Source: an uncultured Roseiflexaceae bacterium (GTDB lineage: Bacteria; Chloroflexota; Chloroflexia; Chloroflexales; Roseiflexaceae). Taken from it: a DNA stretch of 14,156 bases. The stretch lies in contig CAIPUQ010000031.1 of assembly GCA_903868295.1 (NCBI GenBank), positions 1 through 14,156 on the forward strand, read 5' to 3'. This document shows positions 1-6,578 of this stretch, piece after piece. The notes beneath the pieces were generated by a model. That model worked only from the letters and a program-made list of their open reading frames with translations. It was not told the origin of the DNA and did not search any database. The translations under genes were made by a program, and so were the position numbers. How positions within the stretch are numbered: the first letter of the stretch is position 1; each line of letters opens with the position of its first letter.

Positions 1-171
1 GCCGGTGTTCCTGATATACGTGAGGCGCAACCACGGCTCGATGACGGGGATGTTCGTTCCTTCGATGGGACCCAGGTTCGCATCAATCCATGCCTTGCTT
101 AACCGATCAAGTACGATAATCACCAACATCACGATTGCAGGAATGGCCCAGACACGGCGGATATCCGACAT
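1..171 (-). CDS. lspA: Lipoprotein signal peptidase (signal peptidase II), N-terminal part only
   Basis: LspA is the inner-membrane aspartyl protease that removes the signal peptide from prolipoproteins after lipidation. Only the first 57 residues are visible; the gene continues past the left edge of the window. The protein starts MSDIRRVW and enters a hydrophobic first membrane helix (about residues 8-22). This is followed by LDRLSKAW, matching the conserved Asp-x-x-(T/S)-Lys stretch at the end of helix 1, and then by LRLTYIRNTG, which fits the family signature (LxLTYVxNTGAAFG). The start is fixed by a full AGGAGG Shine-Dalgarno (176-181) four bases upstream of ATG. That Shine-Dalgarno contains the stop codon of the preceding gene, so the two are probably translationally coupled. 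The two catalytic aspartates lie beyond the window and cannot be checked. Identification is firm from the motifs, although the gene is partial. Confidence 0.88.
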   Translation of the reverse strand, partial: MSDIRRVWAIPAIVMLVIIVLDRLSKAWIDANLGPIEGTNIPVIEPWLRLTYIRNTG

Positions 172-179
172 ATAACCTC

Positions 180-797
180 CTAGGCTGATTCGACAGAACG
201 GTAGCCACCCACCGAACCAGGGCTGAACGTATCTGCAAATGTTTGCAACAACGTATTGACCATCGCATATTCTTCTTGGATTACTCTGAGCATGTGATCA
301 TGACCGAGCCCCGTCAGCACATCAGAAATATCACTACTGCCGCGTGCGTGTATCTCGAGACACCGTAACTCCCGTGCCTCCGGAGCCTTGTATGCCCGGC
401 GTACTTCGAGTGCCAGGACATCGTGACCGACATCCTCATGGAAGAGCTTGCGCAACGACGTCTGAATGGCCGATTGCAGCGTGCGGATGAGCTCATTGTC
501 GTTGCGCTTGTCGGCTGGCGGCACGGTAATCGTGTACTCCCAAGTCAGTTCGAGCGGGACACTCACCATTTGACCGGTATGGACTTGATGGGCCGGCCCC
601 CACACCATCGTCACTTCGACCCATGGTGGTGTATTGTGTTCGGTCAATGGATCCCCATGTTCGGGGAACAGTTCAGCGCGGAACGTTCGTTCGAGGGTCG
701 TCGGGTTGACCTGCTCGGCGACATCATGCTCGTGCAAGCCGATGACCGACCACCCTTCTTCGAGTGCATTCGCGAGTTCTTCGTAGCTCAGTGTCAT
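180..797 (-). CDS. Uncharacterised soluble protein upstream of lspA
   Basis: I do not recognise this family. The chosen start gives 205 residues beginning MTLSYEELANALEEG, with AAGGA four bases upstream. An alternative in-frame ATG at 818 would add seven residues (MHHKKEY), with AAAGGGA about ten bases upstream, so the start is uncertain. There is no signal peptide or membrane segment, so it should be cytoplasmic. A short helical N-terminus is followed by a strand-rich region around residues 50-95 containing PPWVEVTMVWGP and LELTWEYTITVPP. The C-terminal half is mixed and charged, and no catalytic motif stands out. The stop codon falls within the AGGAGG of lspA, so it is the first gene of an lspA transcript. 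A role in lipoprotein maturation would be guesswork. It diverges from the deacetylase gene across a gap of about 156 bases. Confidence 0.72.
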   Translation of the reverse strand: MTLSYEELANALEEGWSVIGLHEHDVAEQVNPTTLERTFRAELFPEHGDPLTEHNTPPWVEVTMVWGPAHQVHTGQMVSVPLELTWEYTITVPPADKRNDNELIRTLQSAIQTSLRKLFHEDVGHDVLALEVRRAYKAPEARELRCLEIHARGSSDISDVLTGLGHDHMLRVIQEEYAMVNTLLQTFADTFSPGSVGGYRSVESA

Positions 798-895
798 ATA
801 TTCCTTTTTGTGGTGCATGCCACCATCAGTCCCTTTATTTTACTCTATTCAACTGCATCATCACGACTTTTTTTGGCTCCTGTGCGCAAGCCCGA

Positions 896-925
896 TTCAG
901 GCGCTCCAATGCCCTGTGCTATACT
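896..925 (+). promoter_or_regulatory. Candidate sigma-70 promoter for the deacetylase-his operon
   Basis: A TATACT -10 element (920-925) lies 18 bases downstream of a weak -35-like TTCAGG (896-901). Transcription would start about 20 bases before the deacetylase ATG at 954. The -10 is good and the -35 is poor, so this is a moderate call. No comparable pair was found for the divergent minus-strand gene, apart from a loose TAAAAT about 25 bases before its first ATG. Confidence 0.4.
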
Positions 926-953
926 GAACCATTGACTCAGAGAACACAGACGT

Positions 954-1985
954 ATGCCGACGATACTCTTCACATCTGCACAACACACTGCACACACACA
1001 CCAACACCCCGAACACGCGGGTCGCATCGATGCCATCTTGACAGCCATTGCAGGCGATCCAGACTGTGCCGTGACCCATGCAGACATCCAGAGTGTGTCG
1101 GATGTCACCATCGAACGCGTCCATCCATCGTCACACCGTGCGTGGGTCCTCGCACAGGCAGCTGCAGCGAACGTCGCACCCCAGTTGGATGGCGACACGT
1201 ATATTCTGCCTGGCACTGCAAACGCAGCACATGTGGCGGCTTCGGGTGCATGTAACGCCGTGGATGCAATGATGCAGGGCAACCCCGCATGCGCGTTGGT
1301 TCGCCCACCCGGTCACCACGCGACGGCGACCACAGCGATGGGATTTTGTTTTTACAATAACGTTGCAATTGCAGCCCGCCACGCGCAAGCCACCCATGGG
1401 TTGCGTCGCATCGCGATTGTCGACATTGATGTCCACCACGGGAACGGGACGGCCGATATTTTTGCAGCTGACCCAGACATCCTCTACATCTCGAGCCACG
1501 GCTGGCCCCTCTACCCCGGGAGTGGAGCTCGTGAACAAATGGGCAGCGATGTTGGGTTTGGCAGCACACTCAACATCCCCATGCCTGCCCAGAGTGGTGA
1601 TGGTGCATTCGTGCAGGCCTATCGCGACGTCGTTGTGCCAGCACTGGACCGCTTCGTACCCGATGCCATTTTGCTATCGGCAGGATTCGACGCACACTGG
1701 GACGACCCGCTGGGCAACTGCCGGCTTTCGGTCGACGGCTACCTCGACATCTGTGCTCTCATCAAGAATGCAGCGGTACGTTTGTGTCAGGGGCGCTGGT
1801 GTGCAGTGCTCGAAGGCGGTTATAGCCTACGGGCACTCGCTGCCTGTACGCATGGCCTTGTACGCCTGATGGGGAATCTTCCACGCATTTCAGACCAACT
1901 CGGGAGCAAACCGAGTGACCCACACCGAGCAGATGCGGTCATCAACTGGCTCGTCCATAATCATCCCCTTCTCCGCCCAACCTAA
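954..1985 (+). CDS. Histone-deacetylase-family amidohydrolase (AcuC/HDAC superfamily, class II-like)
   Basis: This is a zinc-dependent deacetylase of the arginase/deacetylase fold, 343 residues long, the usual size of the bacterial single-domain form. Visible motifs run in order. The N-terminal HPEHAGRIDAI matches the family HPERPxRL segment. RPPGHH carries the paired histidines H121/H122. DIDVHHGNGT supplies zinc ligands D159 and H161. SHGWPLYPGSG lies in the active-site rim. AGFDAH gives the third zinc ligand D246. EGGY (287-290) places the class II-type active-site tyrosine at Y290. All catalytic residues are present, so it should be active. The substrate is not evident; bacterial relatives act on acetyl-lysine (AcuC), acetylpolyamines or other acylated amines. 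There is no signal peptide. The start at 954 has no strong Shine-Dalgarno and follows the predicted promoter closely. The TAA stop is embedded in the AAGGAG of hisH, so the gene leads a coupled operon with histidine genes, which is unusual. Confidence 0.93.
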   Translation: MPTILFTSAQHTAHTHQHPEHAGRIDAILTAIAGDPDCAVTHADIQSVSDVTIERVHPSSHRAWVLAQAAAANVAPQLDGDTYILPGTANAAHVAASGACNAVDAMMQGNPACALVRPPGHHATATTAMGFCFYNNVAIAARHAQATHGLRRIAIVDIDVHHGNGTADIFAADPDILYISSHGWPLYPGSGAREQMGSDVGFGSTLNIPMPAQSGDGAFVQAYRDVVVPALDRFVPDAILLSAGFDAHWDDPLGNCRLSVDGYLDICALIKNAAVRLCQGRWCAVLEGGYSLRALAACTHGLVRLMGNLPRISDQLGSKPSDPHRADAVINWLVHNHPLLRPT

Positions 1986-1994
1986 GGAGCGCGC

Positions 1995-2642
1995 ATGTCA
2001 CTCGCAGTCATCGATTATGGTGCCGGTAACCTACCCAACGTTGTGCGTGCACTCACACATATCGGGGCACCGCTCACGGTGACGAGCGACCCTACAGTGG
2101 TGGCAAACGCCACGGCTATCGTGTTGCCAGGCGTCGGCGCGACGCGCGACACCATGGAGCAACTCACCCAGCGCGGCCTCGTGCCAGTTATCCGCGATGC
2201 AATACGCCGCGGCGTGCCGTTCCTCGGTATCTGCGTGGGCATGCAGGTACTGTTGACCGACAGCCTCGAATTCGGCCATCACGAATGTCTCGGTGTCATC
2301 AGCGGTACGGTACGTCGATTTCCTGCGGAAGACCTCAAAGTGCCACAAATCGGCTGGAACGAAGTCTATGCCACGCCAACACTGTCCGACCATCCCTTGT
2401 TCGATGGGATCCCCGATGGGTCAGACTTTTACTTTGTCCACTCCTACTACTGCGATGTCATCGACCCCGCGATAGTCGCTGGGACAACGACGTATGGTGC
2501 GTCATTCCCCAGTATCCTGATGCGCGATACCCTCGTTGCCGCCCAGTTCCACCCTGAGAAGAGTGGAGCATTAGGCCTCCGATTCTTGCGTAACTTCGTC
2601 ACCCACATAGCCCAGATCGAATGCGAGCCGACTCATGTTTGA
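1995..2642 (+). CDS. hisH: Imidazole glycerol phosphate synthase, glutaminase subunit
   Basis: HisH releases ammonia from glutamine and channels it to HisF in the fifth step of histidine biosynthesis. The 215-residue protein is a class I (triad) glutamine amidotransferase. It begins with DYGAGN, has an oxyanion-strand segment LPGVGA (44-49), the nucleophile elbow FLGICVGMQ with Cys80, the IGWN segment (119-122), and a C-terminal QFHPEKSG containing His186 and Glu188. The triad is therefore complete. An AAGGAG five bases before ATG overlaps the stop of the upstream deacetylase gene. The 3' end overlaps hisA by 8 bases. Its partner hisF is two genes downstream, separated by hisA and a coiled-coil gene. 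Confidence 0.97.
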   Translation: MSLAVIDYGAGNLPNVVRALTHIGAPLTVTSDPTVVANATAIVLPGVGATRDTMEQLTQRGLVPVIRDAIRRGVPFLGICVGMQVLLTDSLEFGHHECLGVISGTVRRFPAEDLKVPQIGWNEVYATPTLSDHPLFDGIPDGSDFYFVHSYYCDVIDPAIVAGTTTYGASFPSILMRDTLVAAQFHPEKSGALGLRFLRNFVTHIAQIECEPTHV

Positions 2643-3363
2643 ACTCTATCCTGCCATCGACATCCACGAGGGTCGATGCGTGCGACTCACCCAAGGCGAT
2701 TATGCGACTGCGCAGATTTATGACGAATCACCGGCGAACGCTGCCAAACGCTGGCAATCTGCCGGGGCGACACAGCTCCATGTCGTCGACCTCGACGGCG
2801 CCAAAGCCGGGCACCCCGTCAACACCGCAGCCATCGCCGCCATTTGTGCAGCGGTCACCATCCCAGTCCAACTCGGCGGCGGGATCCGCACCCACGACGA
2901 TGTCGCAACCGTCCGTTCCCTTGGCGTACGGCGCACCATCATCGGCACCAAAGCCGTCGCTGATCCGACATTCGTCCGTGATTTGGTCGCACAACACGGT
3001 GACGCTATCATTGTCGGTGTTGATGCCCGCGACGGCTTTGTGCACACTGCCGGTTGGTTGGCTGGCTCACAAGTCACCGCCACTGATTTGGTCGCACAAA
3101 TGGCCGCGTTGGGGGTCACCCGCATCATTTACACAGACATCAGCCGAGATGGTACGATGACCGAACCAAACTATGACGCCACCGCGGCACTCATCACCCC
3201 AAATGGACCACGCATCATCGCATCCGGTGGGGTCAGCAAAACCGCGCAACTCATTGTCCTTGCCCGCCGCGGCATCCATGGTGCGGTGGTCGGACGAGCA
3301 CTCTACACCGGCGATATCACCATACCAGCCGCGCTCCAGGCGCTTGCATCGGAGGCTCTATGA
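2635..3363 (+). CDS. hisA: ProFAR isomerase (HisA)
   Basis: HisA catalyses the Amadori rearrangement of ProFAR to PRFAR, the substrate of HisH-HisF. The protein is a 242-residue (beta/alpha)8 barrel. It opens with LYPAIDI, where Asp9 is the catalytic base. It has the phosphate-binding GGGIR (81-85), VGVDAR with Asp130 as the second catalytic acid, TDISRDGT (167-174), and a second phosphate-binding segment ASGGV (196-200). Length and motifs are normal for HisA. A bifunctional PriA role (as in Actinobacteria lacking TrpF) cannot be excluded from sequence alone, but nothing supports it. It overlaps hisH by 8 bases and the next gene by 4 bases (ATGA), consistent with translational coupling. Confidence 0.96.
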   Translation: MFELYPAIDIHEGRCVRLTQGDYATAQIYDESPANAAKRWQSAGATQLHVVDLDGAKAGHPVNTAAIAAICAAVTIPVQLGGGIRTHDDVATVRSLGVRRTIIGTKAVADPTFVRDLVAQHGDAIIVGVDARDGFVHTAGWLAGSQVTATDLVAQMAALGVTRIIYTDISRDGTMTEPNYDATAALITPNGPRIIASGGVSKTAQLIVLARRGIHGAVVGRALYTGDITIPAALQALASEAL

Positions 3364-4469
3364 GCGATTCAAATCCCAACATCAGCGAGAAATTCGCCGA
3401 AGAACGGAGCCGCAACGCCGGCCAAACGCAGATGACCCATCTGCAAAACCAAATCGATGAGCTGCGGCGCATGTTCCGCGATCAAACCCAAAAGTATCAA
3501 CTCTCGGTCGAGCACATCCGCAAAACCGAAAGTGAAGTCGCCGAGCTCAACAATCAATTTGCCCGTAATGCCCAAGAACTCAATCAAACGGTCGAAGGCT
3601 TTCGGCGCGAAATCACCAGCCTGCGCAAAGAATTCGCTAGCACCTTGGTCAAAATCGACGAAGGCGTACGTCCCATTCGGGACATGCAATCCCAGATTCA
3701 AGAACTCGCCGAAGCCCGCAAAACCGACCGTGTCACCGTCGCAAGCCTGATCAATCGCCTCAACGAGAGCGAGCAGAAAATAGGGGCGCTCTTTGCCCTC
3801 GTGCGTGAATCTGACGAACGCTACCGCAACGTGCTGTCACGCCTCGATACGTTCCAAACCGCAGAAGACACACGGCGCTCGGAACTGCGTAAAATCCTCG
3901 AAGAAGTCCAAATCGAAAAACAACAACTCCGCCGCCAATCCGCCGAAAACCAGCAACTCGTCGCCGACAGCAAACTGCTTATCAGCGAACAACAGAGCCG
4001 TTTGCTGCGTGTCGATGACTTTCGCTCACAAATCGACAAAGTGGTCAACGAAATCCCAGAACAACTCGTCGTTGTGTCCAACCGTATCTCTGAACTCTTG
4101 CAAGAGACCAAGCAAATCGAACGCACTTCGACCGAACGCTTTTTGTCGAATCAACAACGCATCGAAGAAATTCGCCTCCAGCAGGACGAGAAAATCTCCT
4201 CGATCCAAGAAATGGAAGACCGTCAGCTCCGCCAGATCACGACCTGGATCGAACGCATCGACAGCTATGTTCGAGACCTCGAACAACGCATCACACGCAC
4301 CAGCAACCGCCTCGAAAACATGCAGCACGAGCACGTCGCCCACTTCATGGATATCGACACGCGCGAAATCGAATTACTCGGAATGCTCACCAAAAATCTG
4401 TCGAGTATGCTCGAACGTATCAAAACGGAACGCATGACACCACCTGACGCAGATGGAAAGAGCCGCTAA
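3360..4469 (+). CDS. Long coiled-coil protein of unknown function inside the his operon
   Basis: I do not recognise a characterised family. The 369-residue protein is almost entirely predicted alpha-helical coiled coil from about residue 10 to 355. It is rich in Glu, Gln, Arg and Leu, with only five prolines (6, 105, 233, 361, 362), one tryptophan (W296) and no cysteine. Pro105 and Pro233 divide it into three long helical segments of about 100-130 residues, so a rod or hairpin bundle is plausible. No signal peptide, membrane segment or enzyme motif is visible, so it should be cytoplasmic. It starts in a 4-base ATGA overlap with hisA and ends 2 bases before hisF, so it is fully embedded in the operon. 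Superficial resemblance to the signalling rods of chemoreceptors or to SMC arms reflects composition only. A scaffold for the HisA/HisF/HisH enzymes is one possible idea; passenger status is another. Confidence 0.9.
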   Translation: MSDSNPNISEKFAEERSRNAGQTQMTHLQNQIDELRRMFRDQTQKYQLSVEHIRKTESEVAELNNQFARNAQELNQTVEGFRREITSLRKEFASTLVKIDEGVRPIRDMQSQIQELAEARKTDRVTVASLINRLNESEQKIGALFALVRESDERYRNVLSRLDTFQTAEDTRRSELRKILEEVQIEKQQLRRQSAENQQLVADSKLLISEQQSRLLRVDDFRSQIDKVVNEIPEQLVVVSNRISELLQETKQIERTSTERFLSNQQRIEEIRLQQDEKISSIQEMEDRQLRQITTWIERIDSYVRDLEQRITRTSNRLENMQHEHVAHFMDIDTREIELLGMLTKNLSSMLERIKTERMTPPDADGKSR

Positions 4470-4471
4470 CT

Positions 4472-5245
4472 ATGCTCAAACGTCGCATCATCCCTTGTCT
4501 CGACGTCAAAGCAGGTAGGGTCGTCAAAGGGGTATCGTTCCTCGACCATCGCGACGCGGGCGACCCTGTGGTCCTGGCAGCCTTTTACAACGACAGCGGC
4601 GCTGATGAACTCGTCTTCTATGACATCACCGCGAGTTCCGATGATCGCAACATAATGGTCGAGGTTGTCGAACGCACAGCCGCGCAAGTGTTTATCCCGT
4701 TGACGGTTGGCGGCGGCATCCGCACCGTCGATGACATGTATCGCATGCTCAGGGCCGGCGCAGACAAGATTTCGATCAACACTGCCGCGGTGCTCAACCC
4801 ACAACTCATCAACGACGGCGCGAAACGCTACGGCAGTCAGTGTATCGTCCTGTCGATCGATGCCCGCCGTACATCGGTACCCGGCGATCCACCAACCTGG
4901 GAGGTGTTTACCCATACAGGGGCAAACGCCCGTTCGACCGGTCTCGATGCAGTCGCCTGGGCGGTCCGTGGTGCAGAGCTCGGCGCAGGTGAGTTGGTTA
5001 TCAACAGCATGGATGCGGATGGTACCTATGCAGGCTACGACATCGAGCTCCTCAGCGCGATTACTGCCCGTGTATCCATACCAGTCATTGCGTCGGGTGG
5101 TGCCGGTACGCTCGCGCACCTCCACGCAGGCCTGATGGACGGGGGTGCCGACGCAGTCTTGGCTGCGAGTATATTCCACTTCGGGGATCACACCATCGCC
5201 GCAGCCAAAACATATCTCCGCTCACGCGGCGTCCCGATGAGGTAA
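4472..5245 (+). CDS. hisF: Imidazole glycerol phosphate synthase, cyclase subunit
   Basis: HisF uses ammonia from HisH to convert PRFAR to imidazole glycerol phosphate and AICAR. The 257-residue (beta/alpha)8 barrel begins MLKRRIIPCLDVKAGRVVKG, with Asp11 as one catalytic acid and base. LSIDARR contains the second, Asp130. The phosphate sites GGGIR (80-84) and ASGGAG (207-212) are present, as is the family segment INSMDADGT (177-185). Length is typical. The start lies 2 bases after the stop of the coiled-coil gene, with a GGAAAGAG-like Shine-Dalgarno inside that gene. The next gene follows after 5 bases. All expected residues are present and nothing looks degraded. Confidence 0.97.
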   Translation: MLKRRIIPCLDVKAGRVVKGVSFLDHRDAGDPVVLAAFYNDSGADELVFYDITASSDDRNIMVEVVERTAAQVFIPLTVGGGIRTVDDMYRMLRAGADKISINTAAVLNPQLINDGAKRYGSQCIVLSIDARRTSVPGDPPTWEVFTHTGANARSTGLDAVAWAVRGAELGAGELVINSMDADGTYAGYDIELLSAITARVSIPVIASGGAGTLAHLHAGLMDGGADAVLAASIFHFGDHTIAAAKTYLRSRGVPMR

Positions 5246-5250
5246 TCAGC

Positions 5251-5925
5251 ATGCAGATCACCGTACGCTACTTCGCCGCCCATCGCGACATCACCGGTAC
5301 CGCCACCGAGCGAATCGAAGTTGCGGATGGTGCAACACTAGGTCTTGTATGGGATGTGCTCGAACTACGCTACCCCGCGCTCAGCCCGTACCGTGGTCGT
5401 GTCTTGTTGGCCTGCAACGAACGCTTTGGCGATGCTGCTACACCGGTCACCGCAGGAGATACCGTTGCGTTTATCCCTCCCGTCAGCGGGGGCTCTGGTA
5501 CACCGCTTTTGTGGGTGACCAGTGACGCACTCGTCGCTGCGCCCCTCGAAGCAGCAGTGGCCGATCCGAATATCGGGGCAATTGTTACCTTTGCAGGCAC
5601 CGTGCGTGACCACTTCGGCGATCGCGCAACAGCCCGGCTCGAATACGAAGCATATGTCGAGATGGCGGTTCCTGTTCTGGCCGACATCGCCGCAGAGGCC
5701 CAAGCAACCTTTGCCATCGGGCGCGTAGGCATCCACCATCGGATTGGGGTGCTCGAGCTCGGCGAAAAAGCCGTCATCGTCGTTGTCGCAGCGGCACACC
5801 GTGGCCCCGCATTGGCGGCGACCGGTTGGATCATGGACCGCATCAAAGAAGTCGCCCCCATCTGGAAGAAAGAACACTGGGCAGATGGCGCCCAAGACTG
5901 GATCGGCAACGAAAAGCAGCGGTAA
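5251..5925 (+). CDS. moaX: Fused molybdopterin synthase (MoaD-MoaE; MoaX-type)
   Basis: Molybdopterin synthase puts the two dithiolene sulfurs into cyclic pyranopterin monophosphate during molybdenum cofactor synthesis. Here both subunits are in one 224-residue chain. Residues 1-81 are a ubiquitin-like MoaD domain ending FIPPVSGG (74-81). Residues about 86-224 are MoaE: IVTFAGTVRDH with Arg119, LELGEKAVIVVVAAAHR, and the C-terminal MDRIKEVAPIWKKEHW. There K199 and K206 align with the active-site lysines 119 and 126 of E. coli MoaE. The MoaD Gly-Gly must normally be a free C-terminus to become a thiocarboxylate, but here it is internal, followed by SGT. From the literature as I know it, the analogous MoaX of Mycobacterium tuberculosis is cleaved after this Gly-Gly; the same is inferred here. 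The gene follows hisF by 5 bases and is the last of the operon. Confidence 0.92.
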   Translation: MQITVRYFAAHRDITGTATERIEVADGATLGLVWDVLELRYPALSPYRGRVLLACNERFGDAATPVTAGDTVAFIPPVSGGSGTPLLWVTSDALVAAPLEAAVADPNIGAIVTFAGTVRDHFGDRATARLEYEAYVEMAVPVLADIAAEAQATFAIGRVGIHHRIGVLELGEKAVIVVVAAAHRGPALAATGWIMDRIKEVAPIWKKEHWADGAQDWIGNEKQR

Positions 5926-5930
5926 CGCAC

Positions 5931-5968
5931 AAAAACACCCCTGCCACCGTGTGGCAGGGGTGTTTTTT
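5931..5968. terminator. Bidirectional intrinsic terminator between moaX and the rsfS operon
   Basis: A perfect 17-base inverted repeat (arms 5931-5947 and 5951-5967) surrounds a 3-base loop CGT. The GC core is ACCCCTGCCAC, flanked by five A on the left and six T on the right. It therefore reads as a stem with a U-tract on both strands. It ends the plus-strand deacetylase-his-moaX operon 5 bases after the stop, and the convergent minus-strand operon 11 bases after its last stop. Confidence 0.95.
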
Positions 5969-5979
5969 GAAGCAGTCGT

Positions 5980-6159
5980 CTACTGGAGGAGTTTTTCGAA
6001 GTTCGGCTGGGTGTCGTCCTTCTGCAATCCGTGTCGGAGAGCGCGTATCGTCTCGTCACCAATCCAGTAGGTCAGCAACGAACCGAGCACCAAACCGAGC
6101 GCAGCACCTATTGCTGCACCGAGGCTGAAGTCAATTAGTCGAGAACGTCCTGTCTGCAT
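5980..6159 (-). CDS. Small single-pass membrane protein with glycine-zipper-like helix
   Basis: This is a 59-residue protein of no recognised family. After a short basic N-terminus (MQTGRSRL) comes one hydrophobic helix at about residues 9-31. It is rich in small residues, with glycines at roughly four-residue spacing (GAAIGAALGLVLGS), a pattern that favours helix packing or oligomerisation. A polar tail of about 28 residues (GDETIRALRHG onward) follows; with the basic residues first, the N-terminus is probably cytoplasmic. The start at 6159 is chosen because GAGGT sits six bases upstream, overlapping the rsfS stop codon. Upstream in-frame codons up to 6204 would overlap rsfS and lack a ribosome site. 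It ends shortly before the shared terminator, so it is the last gene of the cvpA-rsfS transcript. Composition superficially resembles small glycine-zipper and YtxH-like proteins, but this is not an assignment. Confidence 0.75.
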   Translation of the reverse strand: MQTGRSRLIDFSLGAAIGAALGLVLGSLLTYWIGDETIRALRHGLQKDDTQPNFEKLLQ

Positions 6160-6167
6160 CGTATACC

Positions 6168-6512
6168 TCACTGAACAACGACGAGCGGAGCTGCTTCGTT
6201 CCACAAGTTTTCGAGCTTGTAGAACTCACGCATTTCCTTCGAAAAGATGTGTACAACAATATCGACATAGTCAAGGAGCACCCAACCAGCCGCGGTCTGC
6301 CCTTCGGGAATGGATTCGTAGCCAAATTCCTTGGCGACGCCTTCTTCGACCGAATCAAGCACTGCCTTGAGTTGGCGATCGGATTCACCGGTGCAAATAA
6401 TGAAATAATCAGCAAACGTACGCAGTGAACGTAAGTCTAACAAGACGATATCGGTCGCTTGTTTGTCTTCTGCCAGTTCGACAATGCGTCGAGCCAATGC
6501 CTGTGTGTCCAT
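6168..6512 (-). CDS. rsfS: Ribosomal silencing factor RsfS (YbeB/Iojap family)
   Basis: RsfS binds uL14 on the large ribosomal subunit and blocks subunit joining, lowering translation in starvation. The 114-residue protein shows the full family pattern. A helical start (ALARRIVELAEDKQATDI) is followed by LLDLRSLRTFADYFIICTG (24-42), which matches the hallmark LDLRxxxxxxDYFVIxTG. SDRQLKAVLDSVEE, GWVLLDYVDIVVHIFS (76-91) and REFYKLENLW (95-104) complete it. The start at 6512 is chosen because GGAG lies four bases upstream and the family begins at this point. A longer reading from a TTG at 6554 has no family support. The stop codon overlaps the Shine-Dalgarno of the next small gene. It lies 66 bases downstream of cvpA, with its own promoter in that gap. 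Confidence 0.95.
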   Translation of the reverse strand: MDTQALARRIVELAEDKQATDIVLLDLRSLRTFADYFIICTGESDRQLKAVLDSVEEGVAKEFGYESIPEGQTAAGWVLLDYVDIVVHIFSKEMREFYKLENLWNEAAPLVVVQ

Positions 6513-6544
6513 GCCACTCCAATCATAACCCTTTATACCTGTCC

Positions 6545-6573
6545 ATAGTAGCAAAGAGCGGGGGGTTTGTAAA
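6545..6573 (-). promoter_or_regulatory. Promoter upstream of rsfS
   Basis: Read on the minus strand, TTTACA (6568-6573) and TACTAT (6545-6550) are separated by exactly 17 bases, giving a good -35 and a fair -10. It lies in the 66-base gap just after the cvpA stop. This would let rsfS and the small membrane protein be transcribed separately from cvpA. Start of transcription would be about 25 bases before the rsfS ATG. Confidence 0.55.
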
Positions 6574-6578
6574 TCAGC

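Noticed and set aside
6513..6554. A longer RsfS starting at TTG 6554.
   Set aside because: It includes the predicted -10 element and lacks a ribosome site; the family begins at the ATG at 6512.
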